Of a stretch of DNA of 64,000 nucleotides, positions 45,815-57,822 are shown one piece after another. The notes beneath the pieces were generated by a model. The model did not search any database. It was not told the DNA's origin and saw only the letters and a list, made by a program, of their open reading frames with translations. The stretch lies in contig OX388314.1 of the NCBI GenBank assembly GCA_947579605.1, positions 11,715,982 through 11,779,981 of the forward strand, read 5' to 3'. This DNA comes from Athripsodes cinereus. Taxonomy: Eukaryota > Arthropoda > Insecta > Trichoptera > Leptoceridae. Position 1 is the stretch's first letter, and every line of letters begins with the position of its first letter. The translations under genes and the position numbers were made by a program.

Positions 45815-47315
45815 AACGGACTTTAATGAATGTGGGAAAAAGATAATATATACAATTTTTAGAGTTTGAGACTGGTAGAATAAATTTCATAATGAACATA
45901 GCAAAAACTATTTTATATCTTTGCTGGACGAACTTTTACTTGCCTACACATTTGTTGCCTAGACATTGTTCTGTTTCTGATTTACAAAAATGACTATCAC
46001 GATAGGCTAACAACTGTCTTTTACAGTTTATACAAATCGATTTTTAAAAATGTATGTTAAAAGTATTTAAGTCCTACTTTTAAATGAATATGAAAATTCA
46101 GAAAACGTATTACGACACTAACTATTTAAGTAATTTCTAAACACATGAAGTTTTCTCGAAATCATACTAGTAAAACAGAATAATTTGTTTATTTTTGAAG
46201 AACAAACACTGTGAAAGGTCGTCATAATAATTTTACAAATTTGAAAATATTAGCCAAACTTAAAATATTATGTAGATTTATATAAATGTATTCAATACAC
46301 GGATTTAATTCAATTTTTAATCCAGTCATTGTTCACAAAACAATGAGCTTTATGTGGGGAAATTGTCAAAAGAAAACTTTTTCCCACTTCCTTTGAAGTT
46401 AATCTACGTTATTTTTGAAAGTCGGCATTACTATTATTAAATACAGAAGTTTCTGACACTTCGATTTAACGGACATGTTTGAGTACATTTTTCATTAAGA
46501 TGTTGCGTTTTATTCTCCTGACAACACTTAATCTGTGTTTTATGTAAAATCTTACGTTATTATTTCTATAGTTAAAATATCATAAAATAATTTAATTCAA
46601 TGGATTTGATAACCTCATTTTACACAACATTTATTTAAATATAACTCATTTGTAAGAACTCATTCCCTCACTTAATATTGAAAAATAAATGAAAAAGAAA
46701 CAACCATGCTAATAATTTTGATAGAATGAATAAGTGTAGAAAAAGAATTTTGGCATTAAATAATAAGAGATAATTTGTAAATTAATTATGAAATGAAATC
46801 TCTAAATCTCTTACAAGATTTCTTAAGAGATAATATTTAGAATTTTTGGCATAAAGTAAGTAAGGTAAAATATTCACATGGTGGGATAAACATAAAAAAT
46901 ATATCGGAATACAATCACATACATAATGAGATATGATGTCACAGCGATATTCCATCCACAAAGTAATGTTCTATGGATTCTTCTTATATGCATCTCATGG
47001 TGTCAGTTTTTCATACAACTGTTGCATTTTGTTTTCATGTAGGTAAATATAATTATATTTATAATTACACATGTATATTATATTATGAAAACATCTAGTC
47101 TCCTTTCGATATACGTTACGCATCTTTGATGCAAGAAGACAACTTCAACAATACTCCATATATTATTACCGATAAATATCTTATCGTCTGAATAAAAACC
47201 TTAAATACAGACTGGTAATTCAAAGGGAAAGTTGGTAATGCGACCAATCAAATTTTGCGAAATTTATATAAAGGTTTTCTATTTATATTGGTTCGTATCA
47301 CAATATTTATTTTAA
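45815..47315. other. AT-rich non-coding stretch
   Basis: No supported feature. Confidence 0.35.
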
Positions 47316-47317
47316 AA

Positions 47318-47675
47318 TAAGAAGAACTTTACCAAAGCCTTTGTATGGAGCATTCTGCTATATGGTTGCGAGACGTGGACCATCAGCAAGATTGAAAACG
47401 AAGAGGTGTTAATCAGGGTAGGCGAAAAAGTGCAACTCCTTAAAAGAATCAGCCAACAACGAGCTAATTGGACTGGCCATAACATCAGGCACCCAGGACT
47501 GTTTATCACCTTCGCGGAGGGTAGGACCGAAGGCAGAAATGGTAGAGGCCGACCAAGAGACTCAAATATGAACCAACTGAAGAAGGACATGAACTGTGTC
47601 AGAAACGTAGAACTAAAGAGACTAGCTGAAATTAGGGAGGCAGACCAATCTAATGGATTGTAACTTACTATATAT
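47318..47675 (+). pseudogene. LINE-A 3' fragment with two internal deletions
   Basis: From AAGAACTTTACCAAAGCC to TTGTAACTTACTATATATAA it follows LINE-A 59370-59824. About 80 bp are lost after the CAGCAAGATTGAAAACGAAG block and about 30 bp near GGGAGGCAGACCAATC. It retains YGCETWTISKIEN-like, ISQQRANWTGHNIRHPGLF and GRGRPRDSNMNQL segments. Not functional. Confidence 0.88.
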
Positions 47676-47679
47676 AAGA

Positions 47680-48535
47680 TACATTCTTTGCTGTCTTCAC
47701 TGACAATAGTTAATTAAAACTCATTCTTCTTTCCAAGCGTTATATGTACATGAACTCGTTGCTCGTGTTTCACCGTTTACTTTTTTATATTCTTTCAACA
47801 AATATTGAAAACTTGCGTCAAATGTGAGTAGATATAATAACGCGAGCGATTATTTTCTTTCAGATTAAATGCCTATATTTTTTTATATACCCCAGCGTCA
47901 CATTCTAAGAAGGTATCATTATTGAAAAATGTATATCTATGTATATATTATATTATTTTAAATAACATCAGCCTTATTACTATATTATTTTAAATAACAT
48001 TGACAGCCAATAAGATCAGGCTTGATTCTTTTGATAGAGTCGAATTCTCCCAAGGCATATAATTCCATCTACTCCAGTCGTTTGTAGTACCAGCCATGAA
48101 TGTTATTACTAAGCTGCCTCCCTTTTCCGATCAGCTGTTTACCCCATCTCTCCATCACGTGTCGGAGGGGAAGTAAGGAAAAAAGGGATGAGATTTCTTC
48201 TATTTTGATCCCAATACTTACTAAAATATGTATTCAATACGCGTATTTCCAATGGAGTCTAGACATTGCACAGCAACCCATTTTATTCCTGACGCAAGTC
48301 TTAATACAATTTTTTTTTAACTTACTACTGTTACAATATTTCATTACTACACATATGCCTTCCAGCAATACTCTTTATTTTCAATATATTCTTAGGAACT
48401 ATCAATAAACATTATTTTTAATAAGAATTCTCTCATGAAATACGTATACAAAGGAATATACAACATAAAAAAATATTTCGACTAATCTCGACTATAAATA
48501 CAAAAAAGTAAAATGCAAATATTTACAACTTCCAT
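47680..48535. other. AT-rich stretch with a local duplication
   Basis: TATATTATTTTAAATAACAT occurs twice (about 47948 and 47981). The 102-codon open frame at 48100-48408 has no recognisable domain and is dominated by Leu, Ile and Phe codons of AT-rich DNA. Confidence 0.35.
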
Positions 48536-48539
48536 TCAA

Positions 48540-48660
48540 CGATTAGGTTTGATTCCACCCTGAATGTTTATTTTTGTTGTAACGCAGAGGACAGCTTACA
48601 TGTTTATTACATGCAGCTGATCGATTGACTACTCTACTTATGAGATATAAAGCGTACAAT
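48540..48660 (+). repeat. SINE-2 copy, degenerate
   Basis: GATTCCACCCTGAATG, GAGGACAGCTTACATGTTTA, TTACATGCAGCTGATCG and ACTACTCTACTTATGAGATA follow the SINE-2 order in plus orientation. The tail has decayed. Confidence 0.65.
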
Positions 48661-48664
48661 TTTA

Positions 48665-49860
48665 TTATTTAATCATTTTCCAATACATAAATTACAATAA
48701 ATAATTTGTGTTTTCTGTAAGACTATATATTAAAGTTTTTAAAAATATGATTGTAATTAGTTACCCGCTGCTAAAACAAATCTCTATTATTTGTGCATAA
48801 TAGGCAATAAAGTTTAAAAACTAATTATAAAACACCCCGAGAAACTGTGGAAATAATTCAGATATTTCCATTTATGATTATTTGCTTAGTTACGCCCTTG
48901 AATTATCTTTCAAAAATCTTCTCAACTCAATCCAAATATCTCGCACAAAATTTTAAATCTATCTTTAAGTCGCTGAAATCAATAATTGTGAAACCGCACC
49001 TTAAAACCCGCGAAAGAAAAACTATTTTAAGATAATCTGCAGCGCTATTCGGAACCTATTCCAATTGTGTTTGAATTGAAAATTTAATATTGATACTTAC
49101 ATTATTTGTTATGTTATGTTGTTTTTAATTAATACTTTCCTTCTTTTATTTACTTACATGTAGGTACACGTATTTGATTCTAATGGCGATTTTGCAGATA
49201 TTTCAGGACATGGATGTTGTGTGAGAAATGACATATCGGGTTATCTTGGATCCAAGCGAGGTGGATATAACAAATACGGCGCTCTTTTTTCTTTTTAAAA
49301 AAATGTGTTAACCTCACGGTACTATTTATGTCTGATTGTGAACATAAAATTGGTTAAGGTTTAAAAAAATCTGGCAAAGTATGTTTTGAAGGCGTTTTTA
49401 TTTCGATTATGTACCTCTTTAAACCTTTTTACACGTGCTAGTATATATTTTTAATCGATTTTCTGACTGCCGTATTGTATCACTTCAAATTAAATTTCAG
49501 ATATTAATTTATCAACACCTGAATAAATTGATCGAATTACTACAATGTGCCTAAATTGATTGGTTCCTAATAAAATAAATATTTTCAATCCATCAAGCCA
49601 TCTACTCTCTCTTATCGTGTTCCATTATTCAGAATCGTCTGGCTTGAAGCTATGTTAAGGTTAGGAGATGGGGGTGTACTGGTACATTATATATAGATAT
49701 AGAAATAATATTGTTAGGGTTGTATAACACTTGTGCATGTATTATAATATTTGGCTGTAGTCAACTGAACTGAGACACTGGTGGTATGGGGAAGGTCGAA
49801 TACGTGTTAAGGTTAACTGTGTTTACATAATACTAAAACCTTTCAAAGTATAACATTTAC
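48665..49860. other. AT-rich non-coding stretch
   Basis: No supported feature. Confidence 0.35.
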
Positions 49861-49867
49861 TTGCTGC

Positions 49868-50044
49868 GTCGGTAGCCTGGAGGTAGAGTCTCGGCCTTAT
49901 GAACATGAGGTCCGGGGTTCGATCCCAGGTGCCGGCAAACTCCCCTTTCACGACACAAGCTTTTAGCTTACTGTGAAAGGTGTATAAGGTTGTATTTGGG
50001 TTTATAACAAAACCCAGATATATCTTTTTTAAAAAAAAAAAAAA
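49868..50044 (+). repeat. SINE-1, near-intact copy
   Basis: The tRNA-like head (GTCGGTAGCCTGGAGGTAGA to GGTGCCGGC, B box GGTTCGATCCC) is identical to the copy at 25234. The body extends further, through TTTATAACAAAACCCAGATA to a poly-A run at about 50030-50044. Near-identity of the two copies points to recent activity. Confidence 0.9.
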
Positions 50045-50765
50045 TTTGCTATTTATTATTATAATATGTTTTCAAAATATTATAAAAGTACAACACAGGT
50101 ATGCTCAAAGAGTATTGACCAACGCCATTTAGCTTAGTGTTTAAATTTAATTTGTCATTTTCCCTAACCCATTTATTACGTCACTTTGCTACGCACAACT
50201 GCAAGTAATAAGCATATATATATAACCTGTTAATAAATAAGATACGCTTATCATTGAAGAACATGTTCAATAGTTCTCAGTTTACAAAGAAGACTTTTTT
50301 TTCGTTTTTACGTGTAAAAACGAAAATTCTTTAGTGGTTATATAAACAAACTTTCATCCATGTGAAATGAACTAAGTTTGTTTATGCATAGATTCATTAA
50401 AGTCGTCAAGGACGTATAGTGTCTAGAACTTTTGCAATTCCGACCGATCCTTATTATTTTCCATTGTCTGGATAGAATCTTTCATTAACATTTAACATCA
50501 GACTGCTATATGAAGTAAGTATATCATCTAGATGAATCAAAAAATAAACAAAAAATAATAAAAAACACATGATTAATTCCGTGGCCTAAATCGATTAGTC
50601 ATGTTATAACGATTTAGTTATGTTATATTTCCAACTTTTTTATAATCAATTGAACATTCTGGATCATAAATTGAGTAGGTACATATTTTCAACTTCTCAT
50701 ATTTTAAAGTCTCAGCGATGAAATTAAAAAAAAAACAAATGTTTTTTTCACCAAATATTATTTAT
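50045..50765. other. AT-rich stretch with a short palindrome
   Basis: The only structure is the 28-bp palindrome at 50299-50326, with arms TTTTCGTTTTTAC and complement around a GT centre. No gene is visible. Confidence 0.4.
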
Positions 50766-50770
50766 TGAAA

Positions 50771-50806
50771 CAGACATATTTCGTCTTAAAAAGACATTGT
50801 CAAACC
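50771..50806 (-). ncRNA. degenerate hammerhead-like motif
   Basis: On the minus strand TTGACAA occupies the CTGANGA position, a T follows, then GTCTT/AAGAC stem II (5 bp) and GAAA, then TATGTC. Stem II and GAAA are intact, while two core bases (C3 and G8) are changed to T and A. The order, including the extra T, is the same as in the 59.8-kb motif. Likely a decayed PLE end, inactive. Confidence 0.3.
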
Positions 50807-50809
50807 TTC

Positions 50810-53415
50810 AAACAGATTGAATGTATCAAATGAAAACACGTCTACATTGTTAACACCAAAGTCTACCTTGGTATCACAGTACGAGATTATAGAATACTTA
50901 TAAGGAAATATTATCAACCTTAATTTTTTATCAAAATATTTTGCTGTCGTGGAAAAATATTCAAATGACCAGAATGAAATAATAAGGTGAATAATTCACA
51001 GTACTGAAGACTTTATATTTATGTAGCGATTAAAATAATTATTATTGAATGTTTTGATTTTTTAGATTTAATTTCATTTTCATAAATTATTCATTAATTT
51101 CAGTACAAAAACGGAGTCATGAAATTTAAGAAAGTATAATGAACCAGCTGGTATTATGATCACTTTTTTCATAATATGATTATTATATTAATTATTATTA
51201 TTTTTATTCGCAAGGTATGCCCACACTACAAGACCTGGACAATTTGTAGAAGCGATCATAATTTTAAAATAATGACAATAATAATTTTGTCCTTGCTGCC
51301 ACCTTCAGACATTCGCGATTTATCTATCTTTAAAACTACATTTTGTTGCACAGTGCTGAGTAATTTTTAATAATGATCCCCACAAACCTAAGGTTTTTTT
51401 TCATCTCCGCCAAATAATGTGACAGTTTCAAATTCAATTGGCTTTTGTAATAAATAATATACCCAATAGAGTGTATCCAATTTTCTGTTTCTGCAATTGA
51501 TAGTTGTGATTAGATTAAATTTATTTTTGTATGGCCTCTAGGCATACCAACATGTTATAAGTTATGAATAAAGTTTATAGACACCAACCCACTCATATTT
51601 TCCTTATTACTTATTTGTCGATTATTGTATTTCAATAGTTTTCTGAATCATATTAAACCTCTCAAAGTCTTGAACATAATATTGTGTATAGGTTGTACGA
51701 TGGTACTTCATGTGTAATTAAAAGTAAGTCAAAATTTCATGTACAAAAACATATAATATTCCTTAGTACGGACTCTCAATTTGTTTATCTTAATGTTTGT
51801 ATTAAATTTTAATGGGCATTGTTATCACAGTCCACAAGACCATTTTAGTACCTGAACTTTCTACATTACAAACCCATCTGTTATTCTTATTATTGCTAGT
51901 CTTTATCATTAATAAAATCGTTGGTACTATTGTACATATGTATATATATTTATTATTATCATCATTATCATCTGTACCTGACATTGTCCCAGCGACCTAT
52001 ATTTCACCTTGTGGTCTATGTTAGCATATTTTAAAAGGCATCACTATACATTAAAGCTTTCTTTAGTGACGTATTGCTATACGCCCGCACCGCATACTGT
52101 TGCCACTGTTACACTGACGACATGGGTATAATATTATATTGTAGTTTTAAACACTAACACAACCCTCGTTTGTAAATAAAAACCCAACAGTTAAAACGGA
52201 AGGTTGTCTGGGACGCTTGGGTCAAGTGAAGCGGCGATTCTTGGCAGATATTTTATGTTAGGAAACCGATAGTTCGGAAAGTTTGGAAAATGAGGTAAAT
52301 GCGAACAGTTGTTTTACTAACAAGCAAAGATTATTTTATGAAACATAATATGACGACACCTACTTACAGTTATCGAAAGTATGATCATATAGACCTGAAA
52401 TATTATGAATATGATCATATAGAACTGAAATATTGAAGTATTACATAGAAGTAGGTATGTAATACAAATCTGATATATTTTGTCTATCCTTTTTCGATAT
52501 TCGACATTCAATTTTTTTAAATTTAGTTTGTATACAAAACAATGTGTGTGTTTACTGTGACCTTTGTAAATTTTAAATTTGGTCTACGTATAAAATTTTG
52601 ATAAAACTCTCGTACCTATATAGAATAGGTACTATATAACGCAAAAAACGTGAACTTTATGAAACAGTCGTTGGTAGCGTATATTAATTTTGCAAAACGT
52701 ATAAAAAAAATTATTACACTCTTCTGAGATTAAATTAGCGCTGATCGTGAATATGAGTTTTATGGCGATAGAATTTCTTTATGCCTTCATTTTCAATGCT
52801 ACATTTTGCGAAGATCTTCAACATAAATGTTTTTATTTAAAAATACGCTACCACGACTTCGGTACACCATTGAGGAACTTTTCAAGACTTTATAAGATTG
52901 ATACCTACTATCTAGTTTAGTCGGTCAAAATACCATATATATACTTATAGTACTCCAAGATAAATGGATAGATTATTATTTGAAATATAAGGTTTTTAAT
53001 TTCTAAGGCGAAGGAAAATAATAAATTCTCTATCCTAAATTAATATTTGAATATACATAAATAGTTCTGACATTTGTTAGAACATTTTATAAATCAAACG
53101 AAACAATATAAAGTTTGGAAATGTTAACATCATGAATTTCATATGCGTACATTTTGAATAAGTATAAAAAAAATTAACCAAGTCAAATAATACATAAATA
53201 CACAACCGTAGAATGAATATTTTTTTATGTGTTCTTTGTAGCAAGTTATTTTTTTTTTATTTCATGTACACCTACCTTTATTTTTATAGCTGCAACACGC
53301 TTTATGTTTTTTGGAAGTGGCCATTATTTAACATAACGGATAGAGTTTTCATATTATGATAACAGTAAATAATATATTATTCACAATGAAAATTTATAAT
53401 CAAAACTTTTGATAC
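50810..53415. other. AT-rich non-coding stretch
   Basis: No gene is visible. A local tandem duplication (TATGATCATATAGA...CTGAAATATT twice) lies near 52380-52435. Confidence 0.35.
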
Positions 53416-53417
53416 TT

Positions 53418-53608
53418 TCTTCTTCTTTTGTAGGTGCCCTGTCAGGTCCCCCCGACGTTGGCGATCACTCTGGCATAGGCATCTCGGTCCTGTGCTATCT
53501 AGAACAACTCCTCCACACCTCTCATTCCAGTCCAATCTCGTATATTGCGCAGCCAAGATGTCTGCCTTCTGCCAGCCCCCCGACGTCCCCTTTTGCTACT
53601 ACACTTTT
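53418..53608 (-). pseudogene. LINE-C 3' fragment
   Basis: TTCTTCTTTTGTAGGTGCCC, TGTCAGGTCCCCCCGACGTT and GGCGATCACTCTGGCATAGG match the 3' part of LINE-C. Homology is lost after GCCAGCCCCCCGACGTCCCC, so only ~190 bp remain. Confidence 0.8.
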
Positions 53609-53611
53609 TTA

Positions 53612-54435
53612 AATAAATAAATTTTCAAAATAGTTAAATTTATTGTCATCTGCCTGACGGGCTATTTCATACTTGTGCATTATTTGTCAACCTCACAAAA
53701 CATTCTCAATATAACAATATCTATTTAACAAACTTTCAAAGGGTGCTGATACTGCTTAGATAATAGTCCTATATAAATATATAATATTTTCAGAAGACTA
53801 TCGTGCATCAGAGCTAGAAACAAATATGACTTAAGATCAGAACAATTATATAGCTTTTTAAAATTTTATTCTAGGTACCTATTTCAGAAAGTCTTCTACA
53901 AATTTGACTATCCATCTCAACTTTTTCCACAAAATGTGTTCGATTATACCGTCGCGTATTCTTTTGCAAGTAGGGTATAAATTTAAACGTTTTATCGTAT
54001 TTTTCTACCATGTTGTGTCCAATTTATTTTTGCCTACAGAGTGCGGCAGGTACATACACCATGTTCTTATTTTTGTTCTCTACTAATAACATTATTGTTG
54101 TCTTTGTTCCAGGTATTATGATATTCATTGATTTTTTACTACGAGATACTACGAGAAAGGTTCAAGGTAGGATATTTCATTTAATAAAAACGAATAACAT
54201 AAGATTTATTCAGAATTAAAAAAATAGCTAGTACCCTCAATACTATTTCATTTTTAGTGTGCACTAGCTGAAAAACGTTCCAATTTTAGTTAGTCTACAT
54301 TGGTATTCTATATACTCTAAAATTGTTCCTAATTAGAATTATATACAACTTGTATCATTATAGAATATGAATTTTAGTTCAAGTGAACTTGATTATAAGA
54401 TTTTCTAACGTTCTTATTTTAGTTTGAATCAATAG
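53612..54435. other. AT-rich non-coding stretch
   Basis: No supported feature. Confidence 0.35.
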
Positions 54436-54440
54436 AGTTC

Positions 54441-54630
54441 GTCGGTAGCCTGGAGGTAGAGTCTCGGCCTCGTGAACATGTGGTCCGTGGTTCGATACCA
54501 GGTGCCGGCAAACTCCCCTTTCACGACACAAGCTTTTAGTAGCTTACTGTGAAAGGTGTATAAGGTTGTATTTGGGTTTGTAACAAAAACCCAGATATAT
54601 CTTTTAACCCAGATATATTTTTTTTAAATA
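54441..54630 (+). repeat. SINE-1 copy with duplicated end
   Basis: The head and body match the other two good copies, with a few changes (CTCGTGAACATGTGGTCCGT, GGTTCGATACC: one B-box base altered). There is a 3-bp AGT insertion, and the terminal AACCCAGATATAT segment is repeated twice before the T/A-rich end. Confidence 0.88.
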
Positions 54631-54659
54631 TATAGAATAGGCGTAGTGTATACGTACCT

Positions 54660-54905
54660 ACATTTCAAAAAAAATATATTCTGACCTTCCAAAACAGAAT
54701 ATATTATGTGAGACGGGGTAAACTAGTAATGGGGACTTAGCGGGAGTTTGGATATTAACAATATTATCTTGATGTTTAAATATTTCTAAAGCTTCCATTG
54801 CATTCAGAGGTCGGTCACCACATTCGGAATGTAAAACCACTGTACTGTCTATATCAAAATGAATGATTATGTTCAACACAATGATCCGCCATTTCCGAAA
54901 ATATT
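54660..54905 (-). pseudogene. Penelope-like element fragment (GIY-YIG end)
   Basis: The minus-strand frame reads MADHCVEHNHSFDID just upstream of STVVLHSECGDRPLNAMEAL, EIFKHQDNIVNIQTPAKSPL and LVYPVSHN. The order H-x-x-E-x-x-H, then VLH, then L-x-x-x-E-x-L-E-I resembles the C-terminal part of the GIY-YIG nuclease domain in Penelope-like elements and their derivatives. The reverse transcriptase part is missing. Confidence 0.6.
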
Positions 54906-54909
54906 ATGT

Positions 54910-57010
54910 ACGAATGGAAATTCTTGTATGCAAACAAATACGAGTAGCTAGTCTTTGTAAGCCTTTACATTATTAAAATCCTCTGTAAATTCTATTATCA
55001 GACTTTGTTGATGGTTGTTACAATGACAATGCTTTCAGACACCTGTCTCTTACTCATTATCCAGATAATCTTGATAGGAACGTAAATTGATTTAAGTTGT
55101 ATACTCTTCTGTGTGATAGACAAGCGTGGTTTTGCTTAAAAGACTTTGACAATTCACAATTTCGTTTAAATCTCTCGTTCTTTTACATTTACATAATTCA
55201 CTGAACTGATTTCTAGAAGAATTGATTTTGTATCTTGACAGCGCACGTTTCAAACTCAATCGTGCCTATCAATTACTGTTATTATTGCAAACGCAAAATG
55301 TATCACTTGAAGGAATTACATTTGTCGTTTATTTTGTTTCTCAATTAAGTGTACCGTTACTATCCTGCGTACAGATTTTATGAACTTGATTGTGTATATT
55401 ATGATTTTATGAACTTGCGCAAAGATTTTATAAAATTGATCTTAAGTCATATCAAATCTATTTTAATTTCTAGTTATAATTACTTTACAACCTGACTGAA
55501 AACTTGTATTAAATCTTTGTTGTATTTTATATAAGATGTGTTTAGTTCTTTTTGTTTAAATCAAGGCAATCATAACAAGCCACGTTTAAGAACTTTATAG
55601 AAACAAACCTACAATTTTTAGGGTGATATAGATAGACAGTTTGAACATGATTATCATCCGAACAAGTTAATATTTTATTCTCTCAAATTTCATCTCAAAT
55701 TTATTTTTTTGTAAGATAAAAGAAATCTTTTTAATACCTTTCTCCTTAACAATGTAAAATTCAGGGAATTATTTTTTAGTAGTTAACTTTTTTGTTGTAT
55801 ATTTCTTTACTCTGCTTTTTTGTATTTTCGATAATAATGTTCATCGCTCTGCTACCTGACTTTAGATATTCTCTTTTCAAGTAGATAATTAACGTGGAGT
55901 ACACTTCTATCTCGATTTTTAAGTCTATTTTTTTTATTTGAACATCGTTAGACTACACTTTTTTGACGTGTCTTATAATTTATTATAATAATATTATTTA
56001 AGTAATCACCTACAAAAGCACTTACTGTTTATGCATGTCCATTATAATTGAGGTAAATCTTACGATTTAATACTATATTTTATGCTTATTAACATCGACA
56101 TTCATGTTGTTGTAGCTAAACTTGACTAGTTCGTAGAGGTTGCTTAAAAACACCTATATAATTGGTGGAAGACATAAATTTGACTAATATTGGCTTTTTA
56201 GATTTATGTCAATTAGAAGTCAACTTGTTACTCAGTAAATAGATAGATGTCTGAGTAACTTTTTCATATCTAAAACTTATACAGCCTTTAAAAACTTTTC
56301 CCATCTCTTGAGTAAATAAATTCTCCGAACTTTCAAATCTTAATGATGCGTGATTCTCGAATATTTTCTACATAAATGGTCCCATAATAATAGTTTTGAT
56401 ATAAAGACATCTATATTACTTAATTATAGTGGTATTTTTCTAATAGTCTTTTAGTTACGTGGATATGATGTGTCGAAATACATACGAGTAAAGATTGCTT
56501 TCATACGTATGTTTAATTATATATTGAGACCACGATACTGATTGTACATGTAGAGTATTAATATTCATTTCGAATGTTCCTTTGATTTAATTAATTAGTT
56601 TGTCTGTTTACGAACAGCATAACAATTAATATTATTTGAGTACTGGTATTTTATGAAATTTATTGAGCATGACTAAAGTTTAGAGTGGTAATATGATTCT
56701 CAGGTGACGTAGGTCTCTATCTAATACTTATTGTAATATCATAATGTTTTGTATACATTACATTTTACGTTTGGTCACATCACACTACAATGTAACACTT
56801 ATGTATTATAACAATACGAGTATGATGTCTGTGAGTTTGTCTCATGATGACATATTTACACTTGGACATTGATCAGTCGAAGCCGAGTAATAGAATGATT
56901 CAACATACATACATCGAAACAACTCCCACACATGTTGGACTGACGTTGTATAGATTTTGCATTAATCGCACTTCTCTTGTTAAAATTAATGAATACATTT
57001 TCTTACATAA
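54910..57010. other. AT-rich non-coding stretch
   Basis: No supported gene. A local duplication (ATTTTATGAACTTG twice near 55375 and 55412) is the only structure seen. Confidence 0.35.
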
Positions 57011-57013
57011 TTA

Positions 57014-57134
57014 TATAATGAGTTACAATCCATTGGATTGGTCCGCAACGAGGTTAGACTTTCTTCTCTATTCCTCCCTATTCTCAGTCAGTCCCTTCAG
57101 CTCTACGTATGAGCCACAGTTCATGTCCCTTACA
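57014..57134 (-). pseudogene. LINE-A terminal fragment
   Basis: ATAATGAGTTACAATCCATT at the left end is the complement of the LINE-A 3' terminus. The match runs through the last ~115 bp to the ACATGAACTGTGGCTCATAC block. It is the only LINE-A copy outside hAT-2 in minus orientation. Confidence 0.85.
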
Positions 57135-57822
57135 TACAATCGTGTTTCTTACATAAAATCGTTAAATAAGATTGTTTTTCTTTTAATTGTATTCGAAAAA
57201 TTGATGAAATTAAACTTATAAAAAAAATGATAAAAATATTATAAATAACAAACTTTTCAGCTAATTAGAATGCAGCAGCTATGCGATAACATATGTGGAG
57301 TTGTTTATATGCATAATTTGGCCCTTTATTGCACTGCATCAGTTGATCAATGGCCAGGTACAGCTTACGTAGTGCTTCTAAGACGAAATGTTATACTGCA
57401 ATAGGTTTTTGTATCATTATTGTGTACCATTGTATGATTTATCTACTAATATATTTGAAATTTGCACATAGGTTGCAAACGTCATATACACTTTGTAATA
57501 CATATTGTTGTTATGAGTCGTATAACATGCCAACATACCAACCAGTCTAACTGTCTGAATAATAGTGCTCGTACATGTGAATGTTGCAAAACAATCATTC
57601 ATATCAATTATGATGATTATAAAAATGTGGCTCACATGAAAGTAATAAAATCTTTTTACTGTTTAAATTAAATTTATAACAGGAAACATTTATGTACAGT
57701 TAAAAATAATGAATGCCTAATAATTTTTCGAATGTTTCGTGATTAACACTGTGGAATTCCATATTTATTATTAATTTAAAACAAAAGAAACTTTGTATTT
57801 TCCACTAGAATAACTTTAATTA

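Noticed and set aside
47312..47590. Minus-strand open frame at 47.3-47.6 kb as a gene
   Set aside because: Antisense of a deleted LINE-A fragment.
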